Program-made: the position numbers and the translations under genes
DNA from: Rhizobium rosettiformans W3
GTDB taxonomy: Bacteria; Pseudomonadota; Alphaproteobacteria; Rhizobiales; Rhizobiaceae
Direction of reading: 5' to 3'
Assembly (NCBI RefSeq): GCF_004912135.1
Contig: NZ_STGU01000003.1
Span: forward strand, 248,001-312,000
Length of the DNA: 64,000 nt
The notes under the pieces: generated by a model
Database searches by the model: none
What the model was told of the DNA's origin: nothing
The model's input: only the letters and a program-made list of their open reading frames with translations
Shown here: in pieces, positions 55,763 to 64,000 of the stretch
Layout: every line of letters starts with the position of its first letter
How positions within the stretch are numbered: the first letter of the stretch is position 1

Positions 55763-56077
55763 TCAGTTCACGTTCAGCGCATCAATTCGCGTTCTCAAAT
55801 CCTCCGGGTCGCCAGTGATCCGGAGGATTTTTTGTCTGGCGGTATCGCCGGAGATCAGGGAAATCGAGGTCTTGGGCACTTTGAGCGCCTTCGACAGCAG
55901 GGCGATCAGCGCCTTGTTGGCCTTGCCTTTCTCCGGCACTGCCGTCACCCGCGCCTTTAGATGCGCCTGCCCGTCGGCTGTCGTCTCCACACCGTCCAAC
56001 GCATCGCGCCCGCCATTCGGGGTCAGCCGGACAGCGAGCAGCAGATGGTCATGGGCGAGGCGGTAGGGGCTGGTCAC
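55763..56077 (-). CDS. DUF167 (YggU) protein
   Basis: 104 residues. The family core is [50 protein letters not shown]. Function is unknown; the genes often pair with YggT, as here (4-nt overlap with the yggT-like gene upstream). Its 3' end contains the hairpin that terminates ppa on the other strand. Confidence 0.93.
   Translation of the reverse strand: MTSPYRLAHDHLLLAVRLTPNGGRDALDGVETTADGQAHLKARVTAVPEKGKANKALIALLSKALKVPKTSISLISGDTARQKILRITGDPEDLRTRIDALNVN
55797..55833 (+). terminator. Terminator of ppa, inside the DUF167 coding sequence
   Basis: AAATCCTCCGG (55797-55807) pairs with CCGGAGGATTT (55820-55830), then a T run to 55833. On the other strand the same bases code for [11 protein letters not shown] of the DUF167 protein. 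Confidence 0.88.
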
Positions 56078-56364
56078 GCCACCAGCGGATAGATGCTGTT
56101 CCAGAGGAAGGAACGCAGGAAGAAGATGATCAGCAGCACGATGATCGGCGAGATGTCGATGCCGCCGAGATCCGGCATGAAGCGGCGGATGGGGCGAAGC
56201 ACCGGCTCGGTGACGTTGTAGAAGAACTGGCCGAGCGTCGCGACGAAGCGGTTGCTGGAGTTGATCACGTTGAAGGCATAGAGCCAGGAGAAGATGGCAC
56301 TCCCGATCAGAATCCAGGTGAAGATGCTCAAGGCAAGGTCAATTGTCTGAAACAGGGCGTACAT
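56074..56364 (-). CDS. YggT-family membrane protein
   Basis: 96 residues with two helices: [22 protein letters not shown] and [18 protein letters not shown]. The conserved motif between them is [31 protein letters not shown]. Linked to cell division and membrane organisation in some bacteria. It overlaps the DUF167 gene by 4 nt. Confidence 0.93.
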   Translation of the reverse strand: MYALFQTIDLALSIFTWILIGSAIFSWLYAFNVINSSNRFVATLGQFFYNVTEPVLRPIRRFMPDLGGIDISPIIVLLIIFFLRSFLWNSIYPLVA

Positions 56365-56488
56365 TCAGGTCTCCATTTCTTGGTTGACAGAGATGTAGAC
56401 ATTGGCGACTTAACGGACAAGTGGATGGGGCCCACGCAATCCGAATCATGTTTAACGGCGGGCCCGCCCGCAGCTTAAGGTCTTTTCG

Positions 56489-57736
56489 ATGCACCCGTCT
56501 TCGGCCGACGATCGTTTCGCGGCGTTCCGGCATTCCTCCTATACCCGCTTCTTCTTTGCCCGTTTCCTTGGTGCCTTTGCCACCCAGATCCTCAGCGTCT
56601 CGGTCGGCTGGCAGATGTATGACAACACCGGGAATGTGTTCTACCTCGGCCTGATAGGCCTGGTGCAGTTTCTGCCCTCGCTGCTGCTGATCCTGGTCAC
56701 GGGTTCCGTCGCCGACCGTTACAATCGCCGCGCCATCGTCTCGATCTGCATGATCGTCAGCGCCGTCTGCGCCGGGGCGCTGCTTTCGCTGACCATTGCC
56801 GATGCCTTCGAGCCGACGATCGTATTCGCCATCCTCGTGGTCTTCGGGGTCGAGCGTGCCTTTGCCGCACCCGCCGTGCAGTCTTTGGCGCCGAATCTCG
56901 TGCCGCAGAAGGATCTCTCCAATGCGGTCGCCTGGAACTCGTCGTCGTGGCAGACGGCCTCCATCGTCGGGCCTGTCGCCGGTGGTCTCCTCTATGGCGC
57001 AAGCCCGGTCGTTGCCTATTCGGTCTCCTTCGCTTTCTTTGCCGCTGCCGCCATCCTCGTCTTCCTCGTTAAGCGACCCCCGCAGCAGAGATCACAAAAG
57101 GCCGTAACGCTCGATACCCTCTTTGCCGGCTTCCGCTTCATCTTCGGTGAGAAGGTGGTGTTGGGTGCCATTTCGCTCGATCTCTTTGCCGTGCTGCTCG
57201 GCGGTGCGGTCGCCTTGATGCCGGTCTTTGCGCGTGACATCCTCGACCTCGGGCCCTGGGGACTCGGGCTCTTGCGGGCGGCTCCCGGAATTGGTGCGAT
57301 CATCGTCGCCATTGCGCTGGCGAGCTTTCCGATCCGCCACAATGCAGGCACCTTCATGTTCATCGGGGTCGCCCTGTTCGGTGTGGGCACCATCCTGTTC
57401 GGCTTTTCGCAGACGGCCTGGCTCTCGATCCTGGCTCTGATGCTGATGGGCGCGGCTGACATGGCCTCGGTTTATGTGCGCGAGACGCTGATTGCGCTCT
57501 GGACGCCCGACGAGGTTCGCGGACGCGTCAATGCGGTCAACATGGTCTTCGTCGGTGCGTCGAATGAGCTCGGCGAATTCCGCGCGGGGACGATGGCACA
57601 TTTCATCGGACCGGTGCCGGCCGTCGTGCTCGGTGGCTTCGGCACGCTCGCGGTTGCCGCCGTCTGGGCGCTCGGTTTCCCGCAGTTGCGCAAGATCGAC
57701 AGTCTGGAAGCGCCGGAGCGTCAGGAGGCGCGCTGA
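56489..57736 (+). CDS. MFS transporter (TMR/enterobactin-exporter-like)
   Basis: 415 residues, twelve helices. FLGAFATQILSVSVGWQMYDNTGN in helix 1-2 and FVGASNELGEFRAGTMAHFIGP near the C-terminus place it in the EntS-like/MFS_3 group. Substrate is unknown. The last 16 bp overlap the GATase gene on the opposite strand. Confidence 0.88.
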   Translation: MHPSSADDRFAAFRHSSYTRFFFARFLGAFATQILSVSVGWQMYDNTGNVFYLGLIGLVQFLPSLLLILVTGSVADRYNRRAIVSICMIVSAVCAGALLSLTIADAFEPTIVFAILVVFGVERAFAAPAVQSLAPNLVPQKDLSNAVAWNSSSWQTASIVGPVAGGLLYGASPVVAYSVSFAFFAAAAILVFLVKRPPQQRSQKAVTLDTLFAGFRFIFGEKVVLGAISLDLFAVLLGGAVALMPVFARDILDLGPWGLGLLRAAPGIGAIIVAIALASFPIRHNAGTFMFIGVALFGVGTILFGFSQTAWLSILALMLMGAADMASVYVRETLIALWTPDEVRGRVNAVNMVFVGASNELGEFRAGTMAHFIGPVPAVVLGGFGTLAVAAVWALGFPQLRKIDSLEAPERQEAR

Positions 57737-58455
57737 TCGCGCTCGAAGATCAGGTCGAGAAAATCCCATAGCCACGCCCTAAGCGGCGCGTCGAAGATCA
57801 TTCGTCCCTCGAGATGCTCGCGGCCCTGCTGGGCGTTGGGCAGCACGAAGCGGTGGGCGCCATGCACCACCCAGCGATGCATCATGGCCCTGGTCAGTTC
57901 GGCGTGAAACTGCACGCCCCAGGCGTTTTCACCGTAACGGAAGGCCTGATTGGGGTAGACATCGCCCGTCGCCAGAAGCTTCGCACCATGCGGCAGGCTG
58001 AAGCCTTCGCGGTGAAAGTGGTAGACCATCTTCGGCCAGTGCATCAGCAGGCGGCCATGCTCCGTCGGTTTGATCGGATACCAGCCGATCTCGGTGCGCT
58101 CCTCGCGATCGGCTTCCACCTTGCCGCCGAGCTGGCGAACGAGCATCTGGGCGCCCAGGCATATGCCGAGGAACGGCTTGTTCTCCTTGAGCGGCACATC
58201 CAGCCAGTTGATCTCGGTCTTGATAAAGTCTTCCGGATCATTGGCGCTCATCGGTCCGCCGAAGACGACAGCACCGGAATGCTCGCTCAGCGTCTTGGGC
58301 AGTTCCTGTCCGAGCACGGGGCGGCGGATGTCGAGCGGATAGCCCTTCTCCTCGAGCATCTGACCGACGCGGCCGGGGCTCGATCGTTCCTGGTGGAGGA
58401 CGATCAAAACAGGCTGCTTGCGATCGCGCGATTGCGACCGGCCATCACGGGACAT
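57721..58455 (-). CDS. Class I glutamine amidotransferase-like protein
   Basis: 244 residues. The nucleophile elbow is FLGICLGAQML (Cys near 104) and the catalytic His is in GVQFHAELT, so the triad looks complete. It resembles GuaA-like stand-alone amidotransferases with no fused synthase. It overlaps the TerB gene end by 11 nt on the same strand, so it is the last gene of the hem operon. Its acceptor is unknown. Confidence 0.85.
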   Translation of the reverse strand: MSRDGRSQSRDRKQPVLIVLHQERSSPGRVGQMLEEKGYPLDIRRPVLGQELPKTLSEHSGAVVFGGPMSANDPEDFIKTEINWLDVPLKENKPFLGICLGAQMLVRQLGGKVEADREERTEIGWYPIKPTEHGRLLMHWPKMVYHFHREGFSLPHGAKLLATGDVYPNQAFRYGENAWGVQFHAELTRAMMHRWVVHGAHRFVLPNAQQGREHLEGRMIFDAPLRAWLWDFLDLIFERDQRAS

Positions 58456-58924
58456 CGTCGATGGCTCCGAGACCGGCGCGCTCCGCCGCTTCCTGCCGCT
58501 GGACGATGCGTTCGCGTCCGGATACGCCGAGCAGATCGGCCACGCGCCAGATGGCGTGGTCTTCCATCTCGCTGCGGGTCCCATCGGCATAGACGATGTC
58601 CCACAACAGGCCCACGAGTTGCTGGCGTTGCTCTTCGTTGAGCTGGCGCTTCAGTTCGGTGGTGAAGCGATAGTAGTCGACGGCCTCGCTCTCGGCGCTC
58701 TGGCCTGCTGCAATCAGGTCGTCGAGTTCGGTGCCATCGAGGTCGTACTGTTGCTTCAGAATCTCGCGCAGCTTCGCCCGTTCCGAATCCCGTACGACAC
58801 CGTCTGCCTCCATGACCTGCAGACAGAGAGCCGCGACGGCAATGCGCGGATCATCTGGCGCGAAGACCGATTTCGGGCGGTCCTGCATCACAGACTGGAA
58901 GAAGGCTTGCAGACGGTCGAGCAT
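58445..58924 (-). CDS. TerB-family (TerB/DjlA-like) protein
   Basis: 159 residues, all helical. TerB-like repeats: IAVAALCLQVMEADGVVRDSERAKLREIL and LVGLLWDIVYADGTRSEMEDHAIWRVADLLG, each with the acidic D-G-x-x-x-x-E metal-site pattern. Function is unclear beyond the tellurite-resistance name. The ATG at 58924 has AGGAAA upstream; a TTG overlapping the hemY stop is also in frame. Confidence 0.88.
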   Translation of the reverse strand: MLDRLQAFFQSVMQDRPKSVFAPDDPRIAVAALCLQVMEADGVVRDSERAKLREILKQQYDLDGTELDDLIAAGQSAESEAVDYYRFTTELKRQLNEEQRQQLVGLLWDIVYADGTRSEMEDHAIWRVADLLGVSGRERIVQRQEAAERAGLGAIDDVP

Positions 58925-58935
58925 GCGGTTTCCTG

Positions 58936-60600
58936 TCAAAAGAGCTTAAGGCGGGTCTTGGGTTCCTGTGCCGCGAGTGCCGGATCCTTAACGCCCGGAT
59001 CATCCGGTGGGCGCCCGAAGAAGGGTTCAACGACGGTCGTTTCCTTCGCGGGTGCATTGTCCCTGGCCACGACCACCGCAGGCTTTTCGGGCTTTGTCGG
59101 CTTTGCAGATACCTCTTCCGGTTCGGCCGATTTGGCCGGTACCTCGGCATCGATCACCGGCCCCTCGGCCTCGACGATCCTCGGCGGTGTCTTCACGACC
59201 TCCGGCTCTCTCTGAGGTGGGGTATCGTCCTTTGCGACAGGCGGAAGCGAAGCAAGCGCTTTTTCCCCCTCGGAAACACTGCCTTCTTCGATTGGTCCGG
59301 CGAGCTGGTCGAAAGGCATCTTCCATTCGAAGGCGTCCAGACGTCCGGTGATAGGAGAAATCGGCATCCAGCGCTCGGAGACATGGCCGTCGGCCACCCA
59401 TGCCGGGTCGCGCGGTGCCTTCAGCGCCTGACCCATCCAGTGACGGATGCGGCCCTGGTCACCGGTTTCCGCCTCCTCGATATCGGCAAGCAGAAGATAG
59501 ACGCGCTCGCGGGATGCGATGCGGGCGGCAGCTTCCGCCTTGGCGCGCGCCTTCTTGAAGTCCTGCGCATCGAGCGCTGCTTCGGCGACGACCATCAGCG
59601 ATTCGTAATTGTTGGGCTTCAGCGCTTCCAGCTTCTCGGCCTTCTTCAGGCGGTCAACGGCACTGTCGCCGCTGCGCGCCCGCACATAGGCGCGGGCGAT
59701 TTCCGGATGCGGCTCGATTTTCCAGACCTGTTCGAGCGTGCTCGACGCTTTGCGCAGATTGTCTTCGCGCATATAGGCCTTGGCGGCGACGATTGCCGCG
59801 GGCACCAGACCCTTGGAGAGCTTCAGGGCCTTCAAGGCACTGTCGCGGGCGCCGGAAGGTTCAGCCTCGAGCTGGTCTTCGGCCTTTGCCGTCAGCAGCA
59901 CCGCCTTCAAACGTTCGGCTTCATGACGCTCCAGAACATGGGCGATCTTCTGCTGATCCAGCAGTCGGATCGCGTCATCCCAGTGCCCGGCTCGGCAGCG
60001 ATGTTCGAGCGTCGCCTTGGCGGCCCAGGGCAGGTATGGGGCTGCTTCCGCGGCCGTTTCTGCATATTGCCGGGCGGCCTCATGCGCGCCCAAGCGGTTG
60101 GCTTCGACATAAAGTCCACGCAGGCCAAGCTCGCGCGTCTCCGGGTCTTCCGACATTTCCTGGAAGAGGCGGCGTGCCTCGTCGTGGCGCCCTTCGATCA
60201 AGGCTGCCTGCGCATCCAGGACGCGGATCAGCGGCTCCTGATCTGCCCGGATCAATCCGCGGGCGCGAGCGCTCATCTTGCGTGCGAGAATGGCGTTGCC
60301 GGCGCCGGCTGCAATCAGGCCGGTCGAAAGGGCCTGGTAACCGCGATCGCGCTTGCGGGCGCGAAAGAAGCGGCGAACGGAGTGGGGCGAGGTCCAGAGT
60401 GTGCGCAGCAGCCACCACAGAACCATTATCGCGGCCACCAGCGCAACGAGCGCCGTTACCGCGACAATCAGGTCGGTGTTGTATTGCTGGCCTTCCCAGA
60501 TCAGCGAGATCTCGCCCGGACGGTCGGCGATCCAGGAAAAACCAAAGCCGAGGGCCAGGATGAAGGCGAAGAAGAAGAGGATCTTGAGAATGGTGGTCAT
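58936..60600 (-). CDS. hemY: HemY-like inner-membrane TPR protein
   Basis: 554 residues. Two N-terminal helices (ILKILFFFAFILALGFGFSWIA and LIVAVTALVALVAAIMVLWWLL) with the HemY_N domain, then tetratricopeptide repeats (about 110-400) and a Pro/Glu-rich disordered tail. This is the enterobacterial-style HemY, not protoporphyrinogen oxidase of Bacillus. It probably organises tetrapyrrole enzymes at the membrane. It starts 3 nt after the mic60 stop. Confidence 0.92.
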   Translation of the reverse strand: MTTILKILFFFAFILALGFGFSWIADRPGEISLIWEGQQYNTDLIVAVTALVALVAAIMVLWWLLRTLWTSPHSVRRFFRARKRDRGYQALSTGLIAAGAGNAILARKMSARARGLIRADQEPLIRVLDAQAALIEGRHDEARRLFQEMSEDPETRELGLRGLYVEANRLGAHEAARQYAETAAEAAPYLPWAAKATLEHRCRAGHWDDAIRLLDQQKIAHVLERHEAERLKAVLLTAKAEDQLEAEPSGARDSALKALKLSKGLVPAAIVAAKAYMREDNLRKASSTLEQVWKIEPHPEIARAYVRARSGDSAVDRLKKAEKLEALKPNNYESLMVVAEAALDAQDFKKARAKAEAAARIASRERVYLLLADIEEAETGDQGRIRHWMGQALKAPRDPAWVADGHVSERWMPISPITGRLDAFEWKMPFDQLAGPIEEGSVSEGEKALASLPPVAKDDTPPQREPEVVKTPPRIVEAEGPVIDAEVPAKSAEPEEVSAKPTKPEKPAVVVARDNAPAKETTVVEPFFGRPPDDPGVKDPALAAQEPKTRLKLF

Positions 60601-60603
60601 GGG

Positions 60604-61878
60604 TCAGCCTCCGTTCCCGGCAACGGTCTGAGACAGGGCAGAGGCCACCCGCTCTTCCGCCTCGATCCTGTTCTTCAGCTTCGTCGCGAAGTCTGAGGAT
60701 GCCTGCTTGCCGGCTTCCGGCAGCGTTTCCCATTCGAGGGCTGCCCCCTTCAGGTCGCCATTCTGCAGCTTGTTTTCGATCCTGGCCACGATGGCTTCCG
60801 GTGTTTCGCCCTCGACATTGCCGACAGGCCGCACCTTCACGAGAGAGCGGGCGCTTGCCAGCAGACGATCCGTCCAGCCTTCGCCGGCCTCCGGCTGGTT
60901 GATGGCGGAAAGAATGTCGTCCGCAACCTGGTTGAAATCCCGGCTCAGATCGCTGCGCGACAGCACACCATTGCTGGCAAGTGGCGCCAGAGCCGCAACT
61001 GCCGGATCTTCCGGCGAGACGCTCTTCAGCGCATCGAGCTCCGAGAGGAACGGACCACCGCGGTCGATGGCCGTTTTCAGGCCTGAGAGGGCGATCGCGC
61101 GGGCCATTTCCACATCGCTGCGCGGTTCTTCCAGCTTGCGCTCGGCTTCATCGAGCCGTGTCGTGCTCTGTTCGAGCGCCTGCTTGTTGCTGGCGATCTC
61201 CGCCCGCAGGGACTGGATGGCCTGTTCTGCGCCTGCGAGCTGTGTCTTGAGCGCTTCCACCGCTGCTGCATCGGCCGTTGGGGTCGACGTGGCATTGGCA
61301 ACACTTTCCTCAAGGGCGGAGACCCGTTCGACCAGGGCCGGGTCGGTCCCTTCGGCTGCCGGCCGCGCGGCAAGATTCGCCACTTCGGCCTTCAGGGCGT
61401 CAAGCTCTGTCGTGTCGATAGCCGGCGCCTGCGCCTGCTGGTCCGGTCCGAGCCCGGGGACGATGCCGGCATATTGCATGCTGCCTGCAAGAGCGAGGGC
61501 AACCAGGCCGCCAAAGATGCCGGATGCGACCAGAGTCGACGTCGCCGGAGACTGGCGGACGGGTTGTGGCGCGGGTGCTGGCTCTTCCACCCGCGGGGTG
61601 TCGGCCGATGCTTCCCGCTCCTCCATGGGTGGTGTCGTCACGGCCTCCGTCTCATCCGGCTTCGGCGCCCAGGGATCGGTGGCAGTATCGATCTGCTGCT
61701 CGTTCAGGGGCACTGCGGACGACGTTTCCTCCACTGCAGGCGAAGGGGAGGCGGGGTCCGATTCGGAAGCCTCGGGCGAGCCGTTTTCTTCGGCTTTCTT
61801 GGCTTCCTGTGCGGTCAGGTCGATCGTCACCGGATCCTCGGGAGCTTTCGATCGACGGGGTGGCTTTCCGGAAACCAT
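60604..61878 (-). CDS. Mitofilin/Mic60-like inner-membrane protein
   Basis: 424 residues. An acidic Pro/Glu/Ser-rich cytosolic part, one helix (TSTLVASGIFGGLVALALAGSMQYAG, about 113-138), a long coiled coil (about 150-260, LKTQLAGAEQAIQSLRAEIASNKQAL) and a C-terminal mitofilin-like domain. This matches alphaproteobacterial Mic60, the ancestor of the mitochondrial crista-junction protein, usually encoded beside hem genes. Membrane-shaping is inferred from studied homologues. Confidence 0.88.
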   Translation of the reverse strand: MVSGKPPRRSKAPEDPVTIDLTAQEAKKAEENGSPEASESDPASPSPAVEETSSAVPLNEQQIDTATDPWAPKPDETEAVTTPPMEEREASADTPRVEEPAPAPQPVRQSPATSTLVASGIFGGLVALALAGSMQYAGIVPGLGPDQQAQAPAIDTTELDALKAEVANLAARPAAEGTDPALVERVSALEESVANATSTPTADAAAVEALKTQLAGAEQAIQSLRAEIASNKQALEQSTTRLDEAERKLEEPRSDVEMARAIALSGLKTAIDRGGPFLSELDALKSVSPEDPAVAALAPLASNGVLSRSDLSRDFNQVADDILSAINQPEAGEGWTDRLLASARSLVKVRPVGNVEGETPEAIVARIENKLQNGDLKGAALEWETLPEAGKQASSDFATKLKNRIEAEERVASALSQTVAGNGG

Positions 61879-61968
61879 GGCAACCTCTTCATTTCGCGCG
61901 TGTGATTAAACCTAGTCAGTCCTCAAGGCGAAGGAAAGGGCCGAGGTTCCATTTCGCGCGGCACTGCA

Positions 61969-62682
61969 TCAAAGCAGAAGAAGGAGAAGGTCCTCTCGAG
62001 GTTCCATCGGCCATTGGCTTCTGGGCTGAAATTCTGCCGGGAGAGCACATGCGATCTTGTCGCTCAGGCAGAGAAATCGTGCCCGCTGCCAGTCCAGACT
62101 CTGAGCTGTCCTGGCGTACAGCTCGGCGAGCCGCCTTGCTGTTTCGGAAGAGTAGACAAGGATTGCATCCGGCATGGGGTCGAGCCTGTCGGCCACTGCG
62201 GCATCAGACAGACTTGTCGGGATCATGCGGTAACATTCTCGTAGATCGAGTGCGTATCCGGCCTTCTGCAAGGTCGCCTCGAAGTCTGAAGATCGCGGGG
62301 TGCCGGTCAGGTAGACGATCGGTGCCGCCGCATCCATTCGCGAGATCAGCAGTTTGGCGAGGGAGCTGCCGTCGCCGTCTGCAATCGAGATAGCGGCGAA
62401 GCCCGCAGCCTCTGCCGCCCGCGCCGTGGCGCGACCGACGGAAAAGACAGGCAGTGCGAGATAGGGTGCCTGGCGGTCCTGCGGCAGTGTCTCCAGCACC
62501 CGCATCGCCTCGGCGCTGGTGACTGCCAGCGCGGAAGCCTCCGTTTCCGGCGCCTTCATGAGGGCTTCCGGCTGCTGAATTGCCTGCATCAGGGGCAGCA
62601 GGACGGGCTCATGGCCACGGCGCTTGAGTTCGGCGGCGGTGCGGGCCGATGTCGGCTCAGGGCGCGTCACCAGAACGCGCAT
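61969..62682 (-). CDS. hemD: Uroporphyrinogen-III synthase
   Basis: 237 residues, cyclising hydroxymethylbilane to uroporphyrinogen III. Poorly conserved family; the RVLVTRPEPTSARTAAELKRRGHEP start, AVTSAEAMRVLE and the C-terminal half (ILVYSSETARRLAEL) fit HemD. It follows hemC with a 3-nt gap and precedes mic60 by 90 nt. Context makes the call firm. Confidence 0.9.
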   Translation of the reverse strand: MRVLVTRPEPTSARTAAELKRRGHEPVLLPLMQAIQQPEALMKAPETEASALAVTSAEAMRVLETLPQDRQAPYLALPVFSVGRATARAAEAAGFAAISIADGDGSSLAKLLISRMDAAAPIVYLTGTPRSSDFEATLQKAGYALDLRECYRMIPTSLSDAAVADRLDPMPDAILVYSSETARRLAELYARTAQSLDWQRARFLCLSDKIACALPAEFQPRSQWPMEPREDLLLLLL

Positions 62683-62685
62683 GGT

Positions 62686-63615
62686 TCAATTCCAGCTGTC
62701 GAAAAAGTCGCTGCCGGCCTTGCTGCGGATCGTCCCGCCCGCGGTGGCGCCAAGGATGGCGGCATCGGTGCGGCTTCCGTCGATCTCGACATCGTGCCAG
62801 CGGCTGCCATCGGGCGTGAGGATCATGCCTGCAAAGCGGAGGGCGTCTCCGTCCACGGTGGCATGGCCTGCAATCGGGGTGCGGCAGGAACCGTCAAGCG
62901 CGCCCAGAAAGGCACGTTCGCAGCTGACGGCATCGAAGGTGTCGCGATCGTTGATCGGATCGAGCAGGTCATTGACCCTGGTGTCGCCGATGCGGCTCTC
63001 GATGCAGATCGCGCCCTGGGCTGGTGCCGGTGGGAACTCGCTCGGGTCGAGCAGCTCCGTGGGGATTTCCGGCTTGCCGAGCCGCTTCAGGCCGGCGAAG
63101 GCAAGGAGCGTGGCATCCACTTCGCCCTCGGTGAGCTTGCGCAGCCGGGTGTCAACGAGACCGCGAAAGGTGATGACCTTGATATCAGGGCGCATGCGGC
63201 GGATGAGAGCCTGGCGACGCAGCGAGGAGGAGCCGACGGTCGCGCCGTGCGGTAGATCTTTCAATGTCGGCGCGGTGCGCCCGACGACGGCGTCACGGAC
63301 ATCTTCACGCGGCAGGTAGGCAGAAAGGAAAAGCCCTTCCGGGAGTTTCGTCGGCATGTCCTTGGAAGAATGCACGGCGAAATCGAGGTCGCCCGAGAGC
63401 AGCTGTTCTTCCAGCTCCTCAGTGAACAGCCCCTTACCGCCGATCTCTGACAGAGCGCGGTCGGTGATACGGTCGCCCTTGGTGGACAGCACCACGATCT
63501 CGAACATGTCCTCCGGCAGATCATGGGCGATCATCAGCCGGGCACGTGTCTCCGAAGCCTGGGCGAGAGCGAGCGGGCTGCCGCGTGTGCCGATGCGAAA
63601 AGGTTTTGTTTGCAT
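62686..63615 (-). CDS. hemC: Hydroxymethylbilane synthase (porphobilinogen deaminase)
   Basis: 309 residues, polymerising four porphobilinogens on a dipyrromethane cofactor. The cofactor Cys is in [11 protein letters not shown] near residue 246; [15 protein letters not shown] opens the chain and HSSKDMPT is present. Start [10 protein letters not shown] at 63615. First gene of the reverse hem operon; its promoter shares the 73-bp gap with tsaD. Confidence 0.96.
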   Translation of the reverse strand: MQTKPFRIGTRGSPLALAQASETRARLMIAHDLPEDMFEIVVLSTKGDRITDRALSEIGGKGLFTEELEEQLLSGDLDFAVHSSKDMPTKLPEGLFLSAYLPREDVRDAVVGRTAPTLKDLPHGATVGSSSLRRQALIRRMRPDIKVITFRGLVDTRLRKLTEGEVDATLLAFAGLKRLGKPEIPTELLDPSEFPPAPAQGAICIESRIGDTRVNDLLDPINDRDTFDAVSCERAFLGALDGSCRTPIAGHATVDGDALRFAGMILTPDGSRWHDVEIDGSRTDAAILGATAGGTIRSKAGSDFFDSWN

Positions 63616-63688
63616 CCGAACTTGTCCGTTGTTACCGACAGGTTTCGTAGACCGGTTTCTCGGTGACCGCAATCAATGAACAGGTTCC

Positions 63689-64000
63689 ATGACATCCAAA
63701 CTGCGCATCCTCGGCATCGAAACGAGCTGTGACGAGACGGCTGCGGCTGTCGTCACGCGGCTTGCAGACGGCTCGGCTGTCACGGAAGCGGATGTCGTCC
63801 TGAGCCAGCTCGACGAGCACAGCGCCTATGGCGGCGTGGTGCCGGAGATTGCGGCGCGCGCCCATGTGGATGCGCTGGATACACTCATCGAAGAGGCGCT
63901 GACCCGCGCCGGCATAACGCTGGCCGAGGTCGATGCCATCGCCGCCACCTCGGGCCCCGGACTGATCGGCGGCCTGCTCGTAGGCCTGATGACCGGCAAG
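63689..64000 (+). CDS. tsaD: tRNA threonylcarbamoyladenosine (t6A) transferase TsaD, 5' part
   Basis: The first 104 codons, cut by the window edge with no stop. [20 protein letters not shown] and [14 protein letters not shown] are the ASKHA-fold N-terminal motifs of TsaD (Gcp/YgjD); HVDAL holds a metal-binding His. [20 protein letters not shown] sequence ([16 protein letters not shown]) follows. It completes t6A37 on ANN-decoding tRNAs with TsaB/E/C. Divergent from hemC, the common alphaproteobacterial layout. Confidence 0.95.
   Translation, partial: MTSKLRILGIETSCDETAAAVVTRLADGSAVTEADVVLSQLDEHSAYGGVVPEIAARAHVDALDTLIEEALTRAGITLAEVDAIAATSGPGLIGGLLVGLMTGK

Overview
The window reads as chromosomal DNA from an alphaproteobacterium of the family Rhizobiaceae (Rhizobium/Agrobacterium/Sinorhizobium relatives). 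The grounds are high GC with typical rhizobial codon use, a giant NdvB/ChvB cyclic beta-1,2-glucan synthase, a pyruvate carboxylase one residue shorter than I recall for the Rhizobium etli enzyme, a divergent phaR/phbAB locus, a CarD regulator, a SUV3-like helicase with an Arg/Gly/Asp-rich tail, and a hemCD-mic60-hemY block divergent from tsaD. I see no phage, transposon, CRISPR array, tRNA or rRNA. The assignment rests on gene content, not on a database search.

Layout. 0.2-13.2 kb: solo LuxR regulator, pyc and, convergently, ndvB. 13.5-17.7 kb: accessory transport and catabolism (TetR regulator, M20 amidohydrolase, EamA and MFS transporters). 17.8-24.5 kb: housekeeping (ispG, an OmpA-like lipoprotein, a LysE exporter, hisC, a prenyl diphosphate synthase, mtgA, a GST, rpmF). 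24.6-28 kb: a small membrane protein and the polyhydroxybutyrate locus phaR/phbA/phbB. 28-29.8 kb: a short cassette (glycine-zipper lipoprotein, 50-residue DUF3309 protein, alpha/beta hydrolase) bracketed by two copies of a 59-bp element. 30-36 kb: helicase, S4 protein, ferredoxin, CarD, Bax-inhibitor protein. 36-41.9 kb: FtsX-like ABC transporter with divergent arylesterase, thpR, LMW phosphatase, phhB, DUF1232. 42-49.5 kb: IalB-like protein, rlmN, LysE, SDR, ParDE toxin-antitoxin, argG, Bcr/CflA efflux, an orphan protein. 49.7-57.7 kb: M3 oligopeptidase, typA, GNAT, a secreted orphan, ppa, DUF167/YggT, MFS. 57.7-64 kb: reverse operon hemC-hemD-mic60-hemY-terB-GATase, with tsaD starting divergently and cut by the window edge.

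Most of the window is ordinary core chromosome. The PHB genes make (R)-3-hydroxybutyryl-CoA from acetyl-CoA next to their likely repressor. Pyc replenishes oxaloacetate. NdvB makes the periplasmic osmoregulated glucan. The haem cluster joins two tetrapyrrole enzymes to inner-membrane architecture proteins.

The least explained stretch is 28.0-29.9 kb. Two ungapped 59-bp copies (48 of 59 identical by my alignment) lie at 28107-28165 and 29830-29888. The first sits, together with several dyads, in a gap between convergent genes where no promoter is needed. The second sits in a cluster of GANTC sites upstream of the helicase. I found no convincing new defence or mobile system.
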